In this document: piece by piece, positions 1 to 11,368 of the stretch
Layout: every line of letters starts with the position of its first letter
Position numbering within the stretch: the first letter of the stretch is position 1
Assembly: GCF_004664715.2 (NCBI RefSeq)
Contig: NC_051063.1
Location: 141,673,819-141,737,818, forward strand
Direction: 5' to 3'
DNA length: 64,000 nt
Source of the DNA: Peromyscus leucopus
Taxonomy: Eukaryota > Chordata > Mammalia > Rodentia > Cricetidae
Position numbers and translations under genes: made by a program
Notes under the pieces: generated by a model
The model's database searches: none
Seen by the model: the letters and a program-made list of their open reading frames with translations, nothing else
What the model was told of the DNA's origin: nothing

Positions 1-235
1 TGATGGTGATTTAGGCCCTTATATGGTTATTTATTAATTAATTTTATTATTTGCCAATTTCATACATATGTATAATGTATTCTGATTGCTCTCCCTTGAG
101 CCTCTCCCTCCCATCCCCATCCAAATTCCTATCCTTACCAGAACCTTTCTCAGATTCATGACTTCTGATTTTATTTGTGACCCATTTAGTTTAATCTGGG
201 CCAATTTGACATAGGGAACTCCATTGCTAATAATA
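1..235 (-). repeat. Possible L1 (Lx-type) 3' end fragment, antisense
   Basis: The stretch from about 40 to 130 (CATACATATGTATAATGTAT followed by a C/T-rich run) resembles the reverse complement of rodent L1 3' UTRs. The following AGTTTAATCTGGGCC also fits that consensus loosely. The element would run off the left edge. The call is by eye and the borders are approximate. Confidence 0.35.
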
Positions 236-2795
236 TAGTTAGGAAGATGGAGAACAATACATATAGAAATCCATATCTAATAATGATGCCTGAAAGTGTT
301 ATATGGAAAGCAGATCTGCCATAGTATGAAGGAAGAATCAAGTACAGTGAATGGTAAAGACATGTTTGTGAGGACAGAATGGAAATAAGGGCTGACTCAG
401 GAGCACAGCTTGCTCTGGACACAGGAGAGGCTTTTACAGAGATTCTGAGGGAGAAGGACACTGGTGTCTGAAGGGTCTGAAAAGCCAATGCTGACTGGGT
501 ATGACCAACAAAGGAAAGGAATGCCTCAAGTGCAGTGAGAGACTAAAACCCTGCCTGTCAATCAAAGCTGCATAGACAGCCATAGGCAAAGGTTTAGATT
601 TCACTGAAAGTACAGAAGACACGGAAAGTTACAGACCAGTGTCAGCACAGGAAACATGGTAATGTGGCCTTGGTGATAATTAAAGGATGGGAAATCAGTG
701 CTTGGACTTGGTGGCACCAGCATAGACAAAGACAACTAGAAAAAATATATGATTTGGACTTCAGGGAGGGAAAATAGGAATAATACATGGGATTAGGAAA
801 TTGTCAGAATGGTGAACAGTGATGTACTGCAGTTTTAGAAACAATGAAGAGAGATATAGGAGAGCATTTTGGCCTTGCTTACCCTTATGCTTTGTGGTTG
901 AAGTGTTTAAGATGTTAAGAAGACATCAAATCTGTAGATCTGAAGCTCAAATGGGACAGTTATGGTTCTAGAATAGTTGTTCTGTGAAACATAAAGGGAG
1001 TCAACATATTCACAGAAAACACTCAGGGAAAGAAAGAAAAGCAATGGAGAATAAGGCTGAGAGGCAGCAGCATTTCAGAATAGAGAAGGAAGCTGTGGAG
1101 AGGAATGAGAAAGGATGCACACAGAACAGATGACAGAATCCTCATCAGATACACGTTGAAGGAACGAAGGGACTCTAAAGGCACCAGCCAAACAGCTAGT
1201 CTTCATAAGAAATGTGATAATCCTATTTCCAATAGGAGGTAAAAAGCTATGGTCACTTATTGAAGTACAACTATAGATTTATGAAATTTGTGGCTTATAT
1301 TACCTTAATATAATAGCGGGCTGAAACTTCAGATCAGAAAAATAAGGAAGGATGGGAGAGTAGGAGAGAAAGAAGAGGAAAGGGAACGAATTCCTGACAG
1401 AGAGAGGAACACAAGCAAGGCAAAAATCAAGCTTGACCAGAAAAAAGCAGTTTTACCAGAAAAAAAAAAAAAAGTATAGAATCCGTTGTCAGTGTAGCTT
1501 TTTCATAGTCTGCATAATGCTTTCTGGTTTACAGCACTGTAGTTTGTGTCCAGGATTTATTTATTTTTTTCTCAGTAAATTTTAATGGGGACCCAGCTTT
1601 AGTGGTGATCCACTCTAACCTGTGGACAGAGGCCATGTCCTATGGACAGTAGACAACTACCCAACAAAAGGGACTCTGCTGCTTGACTGACAGAATAAGA
1701 AATCCACCAAGTTTTCAGCCACTAACTTCCATGTCTCCCTCCTCCCATTCATCCTCAGTGCATAGCTCCTCTTTAGACTTAAACAGTAGTATAGAGATCT
1801 GGATACGTGACTTTTCACTAATGTTAAATTCTTGGACGATATGATTAAAGATAAAAATGACAAGTCATTTCTAGATACCAGCGCTATCTTTCTAAAAATG
1901 CAACCCACTCTGATTTAGCCCTCAGATGAGGCTCTACACTGACTGAAGACTTGCTAGGGTCCCTATGTTTAGAGTGACATGAACAGTGGAGGCAGCTAAA
2001 GAACCAATTTACTCGATTTCGTCCCGCTCACTTGATTGGCCAGTGGACTGAACCTCCCAGAAAGCCCTGTCATGGAAACACAAGTCACCTTTTCCTGGAG
2101 GGGCATGCTTGCCTGAGAAACTCTTATTAACTCTTTCAGATCATGAGGGAACTTCTAAAACTAACCTGGCAACACATGTTAAACCATCCTAATATGAAGA
2201 AGACAGTCAGTTCAGACATAAAGCCCCAGGCAGCCGACTGGCTCCACTGGCCCTGTGTCGGGATTGCAGGTGTCTGGTACACACACGTTTTTGACCGAGA
2301 TACTGGTGTAAGGAACAATGGTCCTCACTTCATAATAAGGGGACTGGGGACTCAGAGTATCGAAAATGAAACCATTTATTTTTTTAACCTTGCACAGTCA
2401 GGTGTCAGCCTAGACAAAAGGCAGACGTGACTGGGACACTGATATGGCACAAAGCAGCAGTTTTTTTATAGTCCGTGGACACAAACCTTCTTCTCTTTTC
2501 CCCTTGGACTAGTTCTCCAGAGAGTTACCATCTCTCCTTCTTTCCTAGCATCGTCTGCACCCCAAACTCCCCATCCTCCTAGGGTTTGAGATTCCCCCTC
2601 TTCCTTGACAGGTGGGCTCAGTCACACAGCTGTCCATCTGTAACTTTTTAACCATAAGATAAACTGAAATTTGCCCAAACAAGCAGGTGTCAGTCAGCTG
2701 CTAGCTAGGGAAAAAAGTGGCCTATGCCTCCTGCTCATGTGTGATTTATAGATGAGGCATAAACATGCCTCATACAGAAACCAAACCATAAGGAA
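236..2795. other. Unassigned, non-coding
   Basis: No gene, SINE or LTR was recognised here. There is a short A-run near 1459-1472. The longest open frame (2143-2430, +, 95 codons) has no motif I recognise and no splice or promoter context, so I do not call it a gene. Confidence 0.5.
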
Positions 2796-2799
2796 TTAT

Positions 2800-2878
2800 T
2801 TCTTACATGGGGATTGAACTCAGGTCCTCACACTTATATAGTAAACACTCTGGGGATTCAAGCCTTATCCCAGCCCTA
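2800..2878 (-). repeat. tRNA-derived SINE fragment (B2/B3/B4 head), antisense
   Basis: The segment reads GGGGATTGAACTCAGGTCCTC, then a degraded AGTAAACACTCT and CCCAGCCCT. This is the reverse complement of the tRNA-like head of rodent B2/B3/ID-type SINEs. It is an old, truncated fragment. Confidence 0.45.
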
Positions 2879-3489
2879 AATTTTTACACTTTTTCATACC
2901 ATATCTCTCATTCATCTCATTTTTCCTTCAGGCCTCTATAGGTCCATGGAAAACATGACAATGACTCAGATCCAGCGTGTACTGCTTTCAGTTTCCGGTG
3001 AATCCATACCAAGGATTGAGAAGGAGAGAGAGGAAGCATTACCTAAGCGGTTTTTAAAGGATTAGCGAAACTCCCTTCAGCTGTAGTGTGTTGATTATGT
3101 GTCAAAAGCGTAACGATGCTTCTCCGGTATCTGAACATTGTAAAGTTTTAAGAGCAATGGACTCCTGCAGGATGCCTTCATTTCTCAGACTTTGTCAACT
3201 GCGCCCAACAGGTGAAGCAAGAGACACAGATTCTCTGATGGCTGAGTAATGGAAGGAAAAGTAGTGAAGAGAGATCAAAGTTGTAGTTAATTTCTGATTA
3301 GTCTCTTAATCAAAATCAGTTGCATGAGATTTTGGTGGAAAGAGGTTGCTAAATGATCTTGGAAACCCTGTAGACTATCACTCCAAATGCACTATTCACA
3401 CATCAGTCCTTGAGTATCTGTATTCAACTTCTGGTACAGAGTGAAGACACGGAAAGTCTCCCAGCATCAATTAACTTTAGTAATTGTAC

Positions 3490-3640
3490 AAAAAAAAGGA
3501 AGGAAGGAAGGGAGGGAGGAAGGAAGGAAGGAAGGAAGGAAGGAAGGAAGGAAGGAAGGAAGGAGAGGAGAGGAGAGAGGAGAGAGAGAAGGAAGGAAGG
3601 AAATCAAGAGAAACAAAGAAAGAAAGGAAAAGAAAAGAAC
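3490..3640. repeat. (GGAA)n purine microsatellite
   Basis: An almost pure purine strand of GGAA/GGGA units that changes to GGAGA and then AAAG-rich sequence. All overlapping open frames (runs of Lys-Glu-Gly-Arg, or Phe-Leu-Pro-Ser on the other strand) are products of the repeat and not genes. Confidence 0.95.
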
Positions 3641-4713
3641 GTACAGATTCAAATTTTTGGGCATGTAGAACACAAATCTGTCGATCCCCTCTAAGAGAGA
3701 ATCCATAGAAAGTACTTCTGCTTTTGTTGGTTTCTGCTTTCAGGTTAGATGTTTCCATGCCATGGGCTGTGACTGGGGTGAGCAACCTTTGCTGGCTCAT
3801 TACATTTGATCACGAATGTCTCTGTTTACCACCAGTTAGTGGCTCAAATAAGAACAAAGGGGCTTACCCCTAAAAGAAAAGTCATTTACATTCGAGTGTC
3901 TCACTCAAAAACACAAAAACAAAACAAAACAAAACGCAAAGTGCCAGTGATGTCAATGAGGAAGAAAAAGAAAAAATAAAATAAATAAAACTGCTGAAAA
4001 TAATGTTTTGAAAAAGTAGCCACAGCCTTGTGAGAACACTGTGAACCATGGCTGAAGCAGAGAAGTGCAGTCGCCTCACCTCAGACTCCAATCAGGCTGC
4101 CTTTGTTCTGCAGCCTCTATTTTAATGAGCAGGTCCTCTGTGATACCTGTGCACATCCTTCTATTCATATGGTAATCGTATCAGAGCTGTTATTCTTTCT
4201 TCGCCTCAATCTGCTTTCAAAGTAATAACGACATTTATGAAGGACTGTCTAGAGAGGTGAGTGTCTTGAACATTGAAAGTCTCTGGAGGTGTACCAAGCC
4301 CCAAAGTGGCCATCATGAAGGAGAAGCTCGTGCCTGCCCTTCCCTCAGGGATCTACTTGAACATTAAAGGGTTATCACAAGAGCCCTTATGGGCTTTCGC
4401 CATTTTCATTGATATGACATTCGGGTTTCAATGGCAGTTTTATGACTCTCTTTACAGCTGTGATCAGAGCAGAGATGTGTAGATGATCCCACTGCCCCTC
4501 AGGAGAAGGGAAACTTGTCTCTCAGTCACAGGGGCAAGGAACCACACACCTCAATCCTATTCATGCTCAGCTAGGCACCTGCTAGATGGCACGGAGGAAG
4601 GGGCAGAACATTACACCGGCCTCCCCTTTCTCTGCATACGATTAATTGCCTATGGCAAATGTTGCGTGCAAATTTCAAGGGCAATTGAATCCTGTGTGCT
4701 TCCAAACATGCAC
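3641..4713. other. Unassigned, with a short (AAAAC)n run
   Basis: An AAAAC-type run lies near 3905-3935. The rest is unremarkable sequence without a recognised gene or repeat. Confidence 0.45.
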
Positions 4714-4734
4714 CTCTCTTCTTTCTTTCTTTCT

Positions 4735-4789
<55 letters not shown>

Positions 4790-4858
4790 CACTCTCTCTC
4801 TCTTTCTCTCTCTCTTTCTTTCTTTCTTTTCTCCTCTCTCTGTCTCTGTCTCTCTTTC
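4714..4858. repeat. (TTTC)n pyrimidine microsatellite
   Basis: About 145 bp of TTTC units with CTCT interruptions. It is strand-complementary in character to the purine tract 1.1 kb upstream. The low-complexity Ser/Phe/Leu and Lys/Glu/Arg frames over it are artefacts. Confidence 0.95.
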
Positions 4859-6768
4859 AAAGGCTAAGAGTTGTCAATTTTATGTGCAATTGAGTTATGC
4901 ATACTACACCAAGCCTTAAGTGAGGCACCTCAACTACCCTTCAAAACCATCAATTATAAATATATCCTTGATATCCAATGTCTTTAGGGAGTAGTCAGAT
5001 TGCTTTGATGGAGTTGTTTTATGTGATTCTGTTTCCTGTTTTTACAAGAGTGCTCTGGTTATTAGTTTAACCAAACAGGACATTTCATTCCTATATACCT
5101 TATTTTCTCGCCATGCTAAAACATAAGGAAATAAAACATATTTATGAGTGTCTTAAGTTGTTAAGATTGAAAAGAACTGAGATACAATTTCAAACACATA
5201 AATACCAAATATCTCCAGTTCTCATTTATAATGTGCCCCAAGATGTGTTCACCATTTAAAAAATGATAGCTTGTAAATATGTTTATTAAAGAAACCAAGT
5301 GTTGGGACCCCCCATTTCCTCCTCATCCCTCCTCCCACCCCACCCTTGGGTAAACTTTATGTGGAAAGTATTGCCTGTGATCAAGAAATTGCAGATTTGA
5401 ATGCCAGCTTTGTTACTAAAAACTGTGATTTTGAGAAAAGCTGTTTTCTCAAACACACTGGTTTTCTGATCTCTGCAAAGGAGGACTGAATAAACAAATT
5501 CACATTGTGGGATTGAGGAGGGTTACATGGGACGGATGGTAAGACTCAGCCACCAGGAAGGATCTCAACAAACACGTCAAGTCCCTAGGACCGTTTGGAA
5601 ACATGCTGATATCCAAGAAGTCTAGGGTTGTCTAAAACACCAGGCTGGCCAATCAAAAAGGATAGAAAGTATGATTTAGATTTTCAACCAGTGATTGAAT
5701 AGATGCCCACTGGGTTTGTGGTTGCCTCTGCCTGGTGAATCCAGAGGTGGCAGAGATGTGCCCCGCCCATTATTAGTCCAGGGTGGAGGGAGGAGTTTCT
5801 ATTTTCTTGTCTACCTGATCTCATTCCATCTCCGGGGCTTCCTCGTTAGTGTTCTTTCTATGCTTTGCATGGTGTACAATTTAACAAGAGATGTTAAAAA
5901 TGATAAAGGCACCAACTGCCATTTCTGCTTGAAGACCGAGATAGGGTGCAGTGCCGTGAAAGCACCGGGCCGACCGCGCTTCAGTCTGCTCGCCAGGGCT
6001 TTTCCTTCGCATATTTTACTGTCTGTTTCTTGACATTTTTGTCAGCTTAGGACTGGAGGGCATAGGTGCTGGCGGCAGGTTCGACCACATTTTTATTCTC
6101 CATTGCATTTTCAGAGACTATGAAAAAATGAAATAAAACCGGGGCTGGAGAGTCAGGCGCTGAGGAAGAATTGGGGAAGAGGTGATGGTGGAACCTTGGA
6201 GTCTTGCGAGGGTCAAGGTTATGAAAGTCAGAGACACCGGCTTTTCTCTGGCTGCTGGCATCCTGGAAAGAGCCAGAAGCTGCAACCCTTCCCCCAGCCG
6301 GACCCCCAGTTCCCGAGATACAGAGCTTAGAGACTTACCATCTCATTCTCTCCATTTCCTCATAATGCAAGGAAATTAGAGGGTAAATATTTGGATCTGC
6401 AGCTTGCAGAAGGAATCTTTCCTTTTCAATGTTCATTCACCCTCTAAAGAGGAACTGTGTTTACCCTGAAGCGAAGATCTCTGCACCACATGCCAGTTGT
6501 TTTCCCAGCAAGGGCTGCTCTGTCTCAATTCCCCTGGTTCTCTGCCTTTTGCAGCTGAGCACTTTCTTTTCAAATCGTGAAAAACATGGACAGAAGCACC
6601 TCTAACCCATCTCTCCAGAAGCACTGGTGTTGGAAGCAGGTTTTCTTGTCATCTTCCATTGTTTACAAACACAGAAAGCAAAACCGGAACAGAAGACCCT
6701 GGGGCTCGAGTCAATTTTGGTTCTGACAATGCTCAAGTAGTATAATAAGTATAGTGATGAAAATAACT
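4859..6768. other. Unassigned
   Basis: No recognisable gene or repeat. A small cluster of CpGs sits near 5940-6010, inside a 112-codon open frame (5695-6033, +) that shows no domain. I see no polyadenylation or splice context that would make it a gene. Confidence 0.45.
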
Positions 6769-7521
6769 TGTTAGGTCCAAATGGCACCCAAAATGCTGGT
6801 GACTGTGGGGGCCCCCAGAGCAGCTTGACCACACAGCTTAAATGACAGGTTTAGTGGCCCAGACACAGCTTCTGGCAGGCAACGGTGGACCCAGGAAAAG
6901 CCATAAGCTGACCCCACCCAGGGAGGGCCTGCATCTAATACCTGACATTCCAAACTTTCCCTATACCCCTATGTCAGCTAATTAGGGTCCCAAACCCTGG
7001 AAATCCCCTCACCCCAACCTCTGCTATGATAAAAACCCCACTCTGCCTAGGCTCTGAGCTCTCTGCTCTCACGGCTGGGTTGGACAGAGAGACCAAGGCC
7101 CGAGCTTGAAATTAAAGGCTCTTTGCTTTTACATATGAGCTTCAGTCTCCATGTTGGTCTTTTGGGGGTCCCTGTGATCTGGGAAGAACAGTGACAATGT
7201 CCTAATTAGAAGAACCTAGGCTGAGTAAACAGGATTGTTATTGGGTAAACAGAAGCCTACAGGCCAGTTTTCATTTACTTCCCCCAAAGGTCAACTACCT
7301 GGAACAAGGACATCTAGTTCCCAGGCAATCAGAACAGCCTCTGTCCGCTCATATAGAACCCACCCTGCTGACTGTCTTGCTAAATCTGCTTGCTTTTCTG
7401 CCATTTTTTCCCTCTCTGTACCACCCCTCCCCCAGAGCCTGGGCAATTTGATTCCCAATAAACCTTTCTTTCCAACCATGGTAGTCCAGTTTGATGGTTT
7501 CCCTGGGCCCTAGATTACACA
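6769..7521 (+). mobile_element. Possible outer LTR interrupted by a younger LTR
   Basis: Without the insertion at 6804-7190, the remaining pieces read as one LTR-like unit. It starts TGTTAGGTCC, has a TATA-like CATATAGAACCC near 7351, an AATAAA at 7457-7462 followed by a T-rich U5-like stretch, and ends near GATTACACA. The ends are uncertain because no clean target duplication was found. Confidence 0.35.
6804..7190 (+). mobile_element. Solo LTR with 5-bp target duplication (GTGAC)
   Basis: The element begins TGTGGGGGCC and ends GGGAAGAACA. It is flanked by GTGAC at 6799-6803 and 7191-7195. It has a GATAAAAACC box near 7027, an ATTAAAG polyadenylation-like signal near 7111, and a U5 ending in GGTCTTTTGGGGGTCCCTG, which resembles gammaretrovirus-like (ERV1) LTRs. 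No internal region is present, so it is the product of LTR-LTR recombination. Confidence 0.8.
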
Positions 7522-8401
7522 ACTAAGAAAGCTCAATCCGTTTCCCCTTCCTCCTACATTTCCTATGCACCAGTTTTTTGTTTTTGTTTTTTTCAGACTA
7601 GTCAGTTGGGTAAAATTGTGAGGTCTGACCCCAGCCAAAGGGGAAAGGAGACACCACCACCTCAGTGAGAATAAAAACCAAATGCGTTTCTTTGTCTCAC
7701 TGGGTTCCATCTTCCAAAGGTGCCCTCTTAATGAAGAGTCAACTTCACTTTGTCCAGACACTTCAGTTGGAGTGGGGGGTCTCTTTCTTTGCAACACCAA
7801 GCACGTTTCTAACAGTAAGCACATTGGTGATTCTAATTAACAGGTGTTCTCTGTTAAAGGCTTGGCTTACTGCATCTGGCCACTTGTTTTCATTGCAAAG
7901 GAATTTAAAGTATCTGACTATTGCAGAAAAGGTGAGAATTGTTTCCCAAACACTTCCCAGAATATTCCAGGGTTCTTGTGAGTGGAGAGCAGAAGCAATC
8001 ATCTGTTAAAGGCGCAGCAGGAACCCTGAAGCAACAGTTCTGAGACTGCCCTTGCTGGAGGCCGGATAAGCCAGAAGATAGTTCTATTTCCTGCTTGTTA
8101 TTCATTATGAGTGCCTTGGCCTAATGGCTAAACAAGACCAAGAGACTGAAACTCACAGGGGATATATGGAGACATAATTGGGCCAGCTATCTCCACAGAC
8201 CTCACCCCAGTTTCTGCATTAAGTCCTTTTAAGGATCCTAGACAAACAGGTCAATGTCATGCTATTTTCTTGGATCTCTCCTGCTATATAGAAATTCTGC
8301 ACTCCCCCCTCCCTTTCTGTCTCTGTCTCTCTCTATATATATCTTCTTTCCCTTACTCCACTTAAGCTTCCACATAGGAATCTTTAATAAACTTCCTCTA
8401 A
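7522..8401. other. LTR-like segments, family not recognised
   Basis: Two stretches have LTR character. One around 7600-7740 carries AATAAAAACC followed by TTCTTTGTCTCAC. The other, around 8100-8400, has a TATATAGAAA box, a pyrimidine-rich run and CTTTAATAAACTT at 8384-8396. I could not define ends or target duplications. The 114-codon frame over this area has no motif. Confidence 0.3.
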
Positions 8402-8542
8402 GGGTGGTGGTGGTGCACACTTTTAATCCTAGCACTGGGAAGGCAGAGTCAGGAGGATCTCTGTGAGTTCGAGGCTAGCCTGGTCTACAGAGAGAAAGAT
8501 CCAGGACAGGCACCAAAATTACACAAAAAACAACAACAAAAG
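8402..8542 (+). repeat. B1 SINE, sense
   Basis: A 7SL-derived B1: GGTGGTGGTGGTGCACAC, CTTTTAATCCTAGCACT, AGGATCTCTGTGAGTTCGAG, CTGGTCTACAGAG, CAGGCACCAAAATTACAC, then an A/C-rich tail. The Pol III A and B box regions are still readable. Confidence 0.92.
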
Positions 8543-8554
8543 TACATTTTCTGT

Positions 8555-9478
8555 ATGTCACTAGTAAACTCACTGAGGAGCCAGGAAAACAATTCCATTC
8601 ACAATATATAACACATATGTAGGTACAAGCTTAACCAAAAATGTTGAAATCCTATACAATGAAAACTATGTAGACCTGAAGGAAGAAACTGTAGAATACA
8701 CTAAAAATTGCTATGTTCATGAATCAGCAGAATGATTAAGTGAGCTTATTACTAAACCAATCTATAGTTTAAATGCAATCACTATCAAAATTCCAAAGAC
8801 ATACCCCACAGAAGTAGAGAAATATTTTTAAAATTATATAAAATAAAATGACCCTGAACAGCCAAAACAATCTTGAATAAAAAGGGTAGTGACAGAAATA
8901 TCAAAATATGTAATGGTATTTTGTGTGTTAACAAATAAAAGCTTGCCTGGCGATCAGAGTGCACAGCTAGCCACTAGTTAACCATGGAGGCCAGGCATAG
9001 GCCAGGCAGTGGTGGCACATACCTTTAATCCCAGTGCTTGGGAGGGACATGCCATTAATCCCATCCCTAGGGAGGTGGAGACAGGAAGTGATATGGCTGG
9101 GCAGAGAGAGGAATATAAGGCAGAAGAATGGAGCTCAGCTCCTTTTTGGATTGAGGATTCAGTAGAAGTAAGAGTATCTCTAGTGGCTGGCTTCTTTACT
9201 TCTCTGATTTTTCAGCATTTACACTGATATCTGACTCCAGGTTTTTAGTAATAAGAACAACTAGAGTTGTAGTAAGAACAACTTGACTTTAAAGCATACT
9301 ACAGAGCTATAGTAATAAAACATTACAGTTGCTTACATACACAGAGAGAGACAGAGAGAGAGAAAAACACCATAGAATAGAAATAAACCTGGGCAGCTAT
9401 AGTCATCTAATTTTTTAAGAAAAAAAAATGTCAAAAACACACCCTGGAGAAAAGACAGCGTGTTTAACAAAGGGTAGT
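8555..9478 (+). mobile_element. L1 ORF2 fragment, sense, split by an LTR insertion
   Basis: 8640-8908 and 9283-9478 match the late part of rodent L1 ORF2: ACCTGAAGGAAGAAACTGTA, ATGCAATCACTATCAAAATT, then after the interruption CATACTACAGAGCTATAGTA and ACACCCTGGAGAAAAGACAG. The frame is broken by many changes. An LTR (8909-9271) sits inside it, and the next ERV (from 9479) interrupts it again. Confidence 0.8.
8909..9271 (+). mobile_element. Solo LTR, ERVK-like, carrying a B1-like segment
   Basis: Starts TGTAATGGTATTTTG with an early AACAAATAAAAG and ends AACAACTAGAGTTGTA. The 5' half contains CAGTGGTGGCACATACCTTT, a B1-like piece. The 3' half (GTGGCTGGCTTCTTTACTTC, ATCTGACTCCAGG) matches the partial LTR at 19998-20166, so both belong to one family. 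It is inserted into L1 ORF2. No clear target duplication was found. Confidence 0.65.
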
Positions 9479-9824
9479 TGCTGTGGATATCACTCTATAT
9501 AAATAAAACACTGATGGCCAGTGACCAGGCAGGAAGTATAGGTGGGACAAAGAGAGAGGAGAATTGGGGAAACAGGAAGAAGGAGGAGAGACATTGCAGC
9601 CACCGCAGGGAGAAGCAGCATGTAAAGACGCCGGTAAGCCACCAGCCACATGGCAAGGTATAGATTTATAAAAATGGGTTAATTTAAGATATAGGAACAG
9701 TTAGCAAGAAGCCTGCCATGGCCATACAGTTTATAAATATTATAAGCGTCTAAGTGATTATTTTATACTTGGATTGTGGGATTGCGGGGTTTGGTGGAAC
9801 CTGGAGAAAAGCCCTCCAGCAACA
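9479..9824 (+). mobile_element. 5' LTR of an ERVK-type element
   Basis: Begins TGCTGTGGATATCACTCTAT with a TATA-like ATATAAATAAAA. It contains GCCGGTAAGCCACCAGCCAC and ends CCCTCCAGCAACA, directly before a primer-binding site. The same family occurs as an antisense solo LTR at 19080-19442 and, more distantly, in the antisense element at 12950-13524. It disrupts L1 ORF2 at 9478. Confidence 0.85.
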
Positions 9825-10282
9825 AATGGCGCCCAACGGCTCGAGTTTCCACCTTAAACCTGAGAATATTTAATAACCAATTCTAAACCGAGCCAAAACC
9901 AGGTTGTGCTTCTTGTCTCATACTGGCAGCTAGACGCCACAAAACGCGGGTTTGAACACTGGTGGGTTCCTGGCGTGTGCATTTGACCAGCAGTATGGCG
10001 GAAATGAGCTGTCTGCCAGCGGCACATTATGCTGTGTGGTAGATTTAGTCTTTACTAGACTTTTTTACTTTAAAAAAAATTAAAGTTTCTGGGCTACACG
10101 CTGCTTTGATAAAAGCGTAGACCCATTATTTCTGAGACTTGATGACTCACAGAACTGGCAGAAAACGCCATGCTGGTAAGCTGAAATGGGCGGAGCCAGC
10201 AGCCACACGGCCATTTCAGTCTTAGAATGGTACAGTTTAAAGCAATAGGCTCAAGGTAATATAAAAAATAAGCCACGTAAAG

Positions 10283-10561
10283 ATGGCTACCACACAGAGA
10301 ATCTGGATTATGTTCTCTTTGATATTCATAACTGAAGAAAAACATTTGATTGCAAAAGTTGTTCAGTTATGCCAAAATGTATATTTTAAAGGTACCATGA
10401 CTTCAAAATTTGGATTTAAGGATATGTTGCTTTGGAAAAGAGGTTCTGCTTTTGTTTCCACAGAAAGCCAGAGGCTGTGGATTTGTTCCAGATTAAGATA
10501 CATCAGGTTTCACCAGCCAAGACCCCCTGAAAGGTCTCCAATGACACCATGGCCCAGATGA
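10283..10561 (+). pseudogene. ERV remnant ORF, possible integrase C-terminal piece
   Basis: A 92-codon frame. Residues about 48-76 (DMLLWKRGSAFVSTESQRLW, then ICSRLRYIRF) have the spacing of the C-terminal end of betaretrovirus-like integrase: a V/L-L-x-W-x-R-G core, a short strand, then LW-x-P/C-x-R-L. The N-terminal 45 residues look like a different exon or deletion join. A homologous frame of the same length is on the minus strand at 13749-14027. The catalytic D,D-35-E core is absent, so this is a relic. The integrase assignment is an inference from pattern. Confidence 0.45.
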
Positions 10562-10779
10562 TTCAACATCCAGAGCTGTTTCAAGGCAACAGGTTCACAC
10601 AATACAGCCTCAAAGATTACCCCATAGGCCTAAAATTTTCTTTGCGTTCCCATGAGATACAGCGTCCCCCTCCAGCAGGAAGTAGTAAGAGATGCTACGC
10701 CCAAATTCCCAAATATACCAAGCTGGCTTTAGAGGTGGAATTGGCTCACTCCCCATCTAAACCCAGACATATTGCTTAA
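10549..10779 (+). pseudogene. ERV internal open frame, function unknown
   Basis: A 76-codon frame overlapping the end of the preceding one (starts at the ATG in CACCATGGCCCAGATG). It has no domain I recognise. The same sequence, broken, lies in the antisense element around 13560-13770, so it is part of the shared internal module between pol and the 3' LTR. It may be the remnant of an env or accessory region. Confidence 0.3.
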
Positions 10780-11013
10780 AAAAAATGGTTAAGAGATTCT
10801 TCTGTCTCAAATCAGAAGAGCCCTCTGGTGTGGGATAGAGAAAAACCAATATTTTTATTTAAAACAGATTGATTATAAATGTGATCTCTTTCTAAAAAAG
10901 AAAAGGGGATATGATATAGATATATAAGAGGATATAGAGATGATAAGATAAAAGGGCAGATTAATGAACCTACTTTTAAAGAACAACTTGCTTAAAATAT
11001 TTTACATTGATAC

Positions 11014-11368
11014 TGCTGGGGTGTGGGGCATTTACCCACCAACCCCACAGCTCCCCAGAGTTTTCTTGAGTGTGAGCAGCAGGAAATATTAGATAGAAGG
11101 ATTTTTATTGTGGAGAATATTGTGGAGATAAACAGATAGAAAATAAAGGATAGCCTCGAGAGGGCCTGGAACCTTTTCCAACGGGCTCTGACTGTCTCTG
11201 TCCCAGGGTATTTATAGAGATGCCAAGGGGTGGAGCAAAAGACCTCCTCCCCCAGCACAGCCAAGTGCAGACCATCTCAGACACCTGCACTCAGGCTCGT
11301 GGTCCTAATCATCCTCTATGCGGACATGCTGGGTAAAGCCACAAGGAACCTGAAAATGGGCTCCCACA
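11014..11368 (-). mobile_element. Solo LTR of another ERV family, antisense
   Basis: Read on the minus strand it starts TGTGGGAGCCCATTTTCAGG, has a TATA box (CTATAAATACC), an AATAAAAATCC signal and ends GCCCCACACCCCAGCA. It abuts the end of the sense ERV interior. Its first ~118 bp recur as an insert in the antisense LTR at 13373-13500. No clean target duplication is visible. Confidence 0.65.

Larger units (their letters stand above)
9825..11013 (+). mobile_element. Internal region of an ERVK-type element, sense, decayed
   Basis: Begins two bases after the LTR with TGGCGCCCAACG (9827-9838), a primer-binding site for a lysine tRNA. The interior is only about 1.2 kb, so most of gag-pro-pol is missing. 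9960-10790 is homologous, in inverted orientation, to about 13560-14500 on the minus strand. The 3' part (10893-11000; GATAAGATAAAAGGG, ACCTACTTTTAAAGAACAAC) resembles the same region of the young element at 46.8 kb, so the two families share a 3' internal module. An antisense LTR follows directly at 11014. Confidence 0.75.

Noticed and set aside
2143..2430. 95-codon ORF as a possible small gene
   Set aside because: No recognisable homology, no upstream promoter features, and ORFs of this length are expected by chance in 64 kb.
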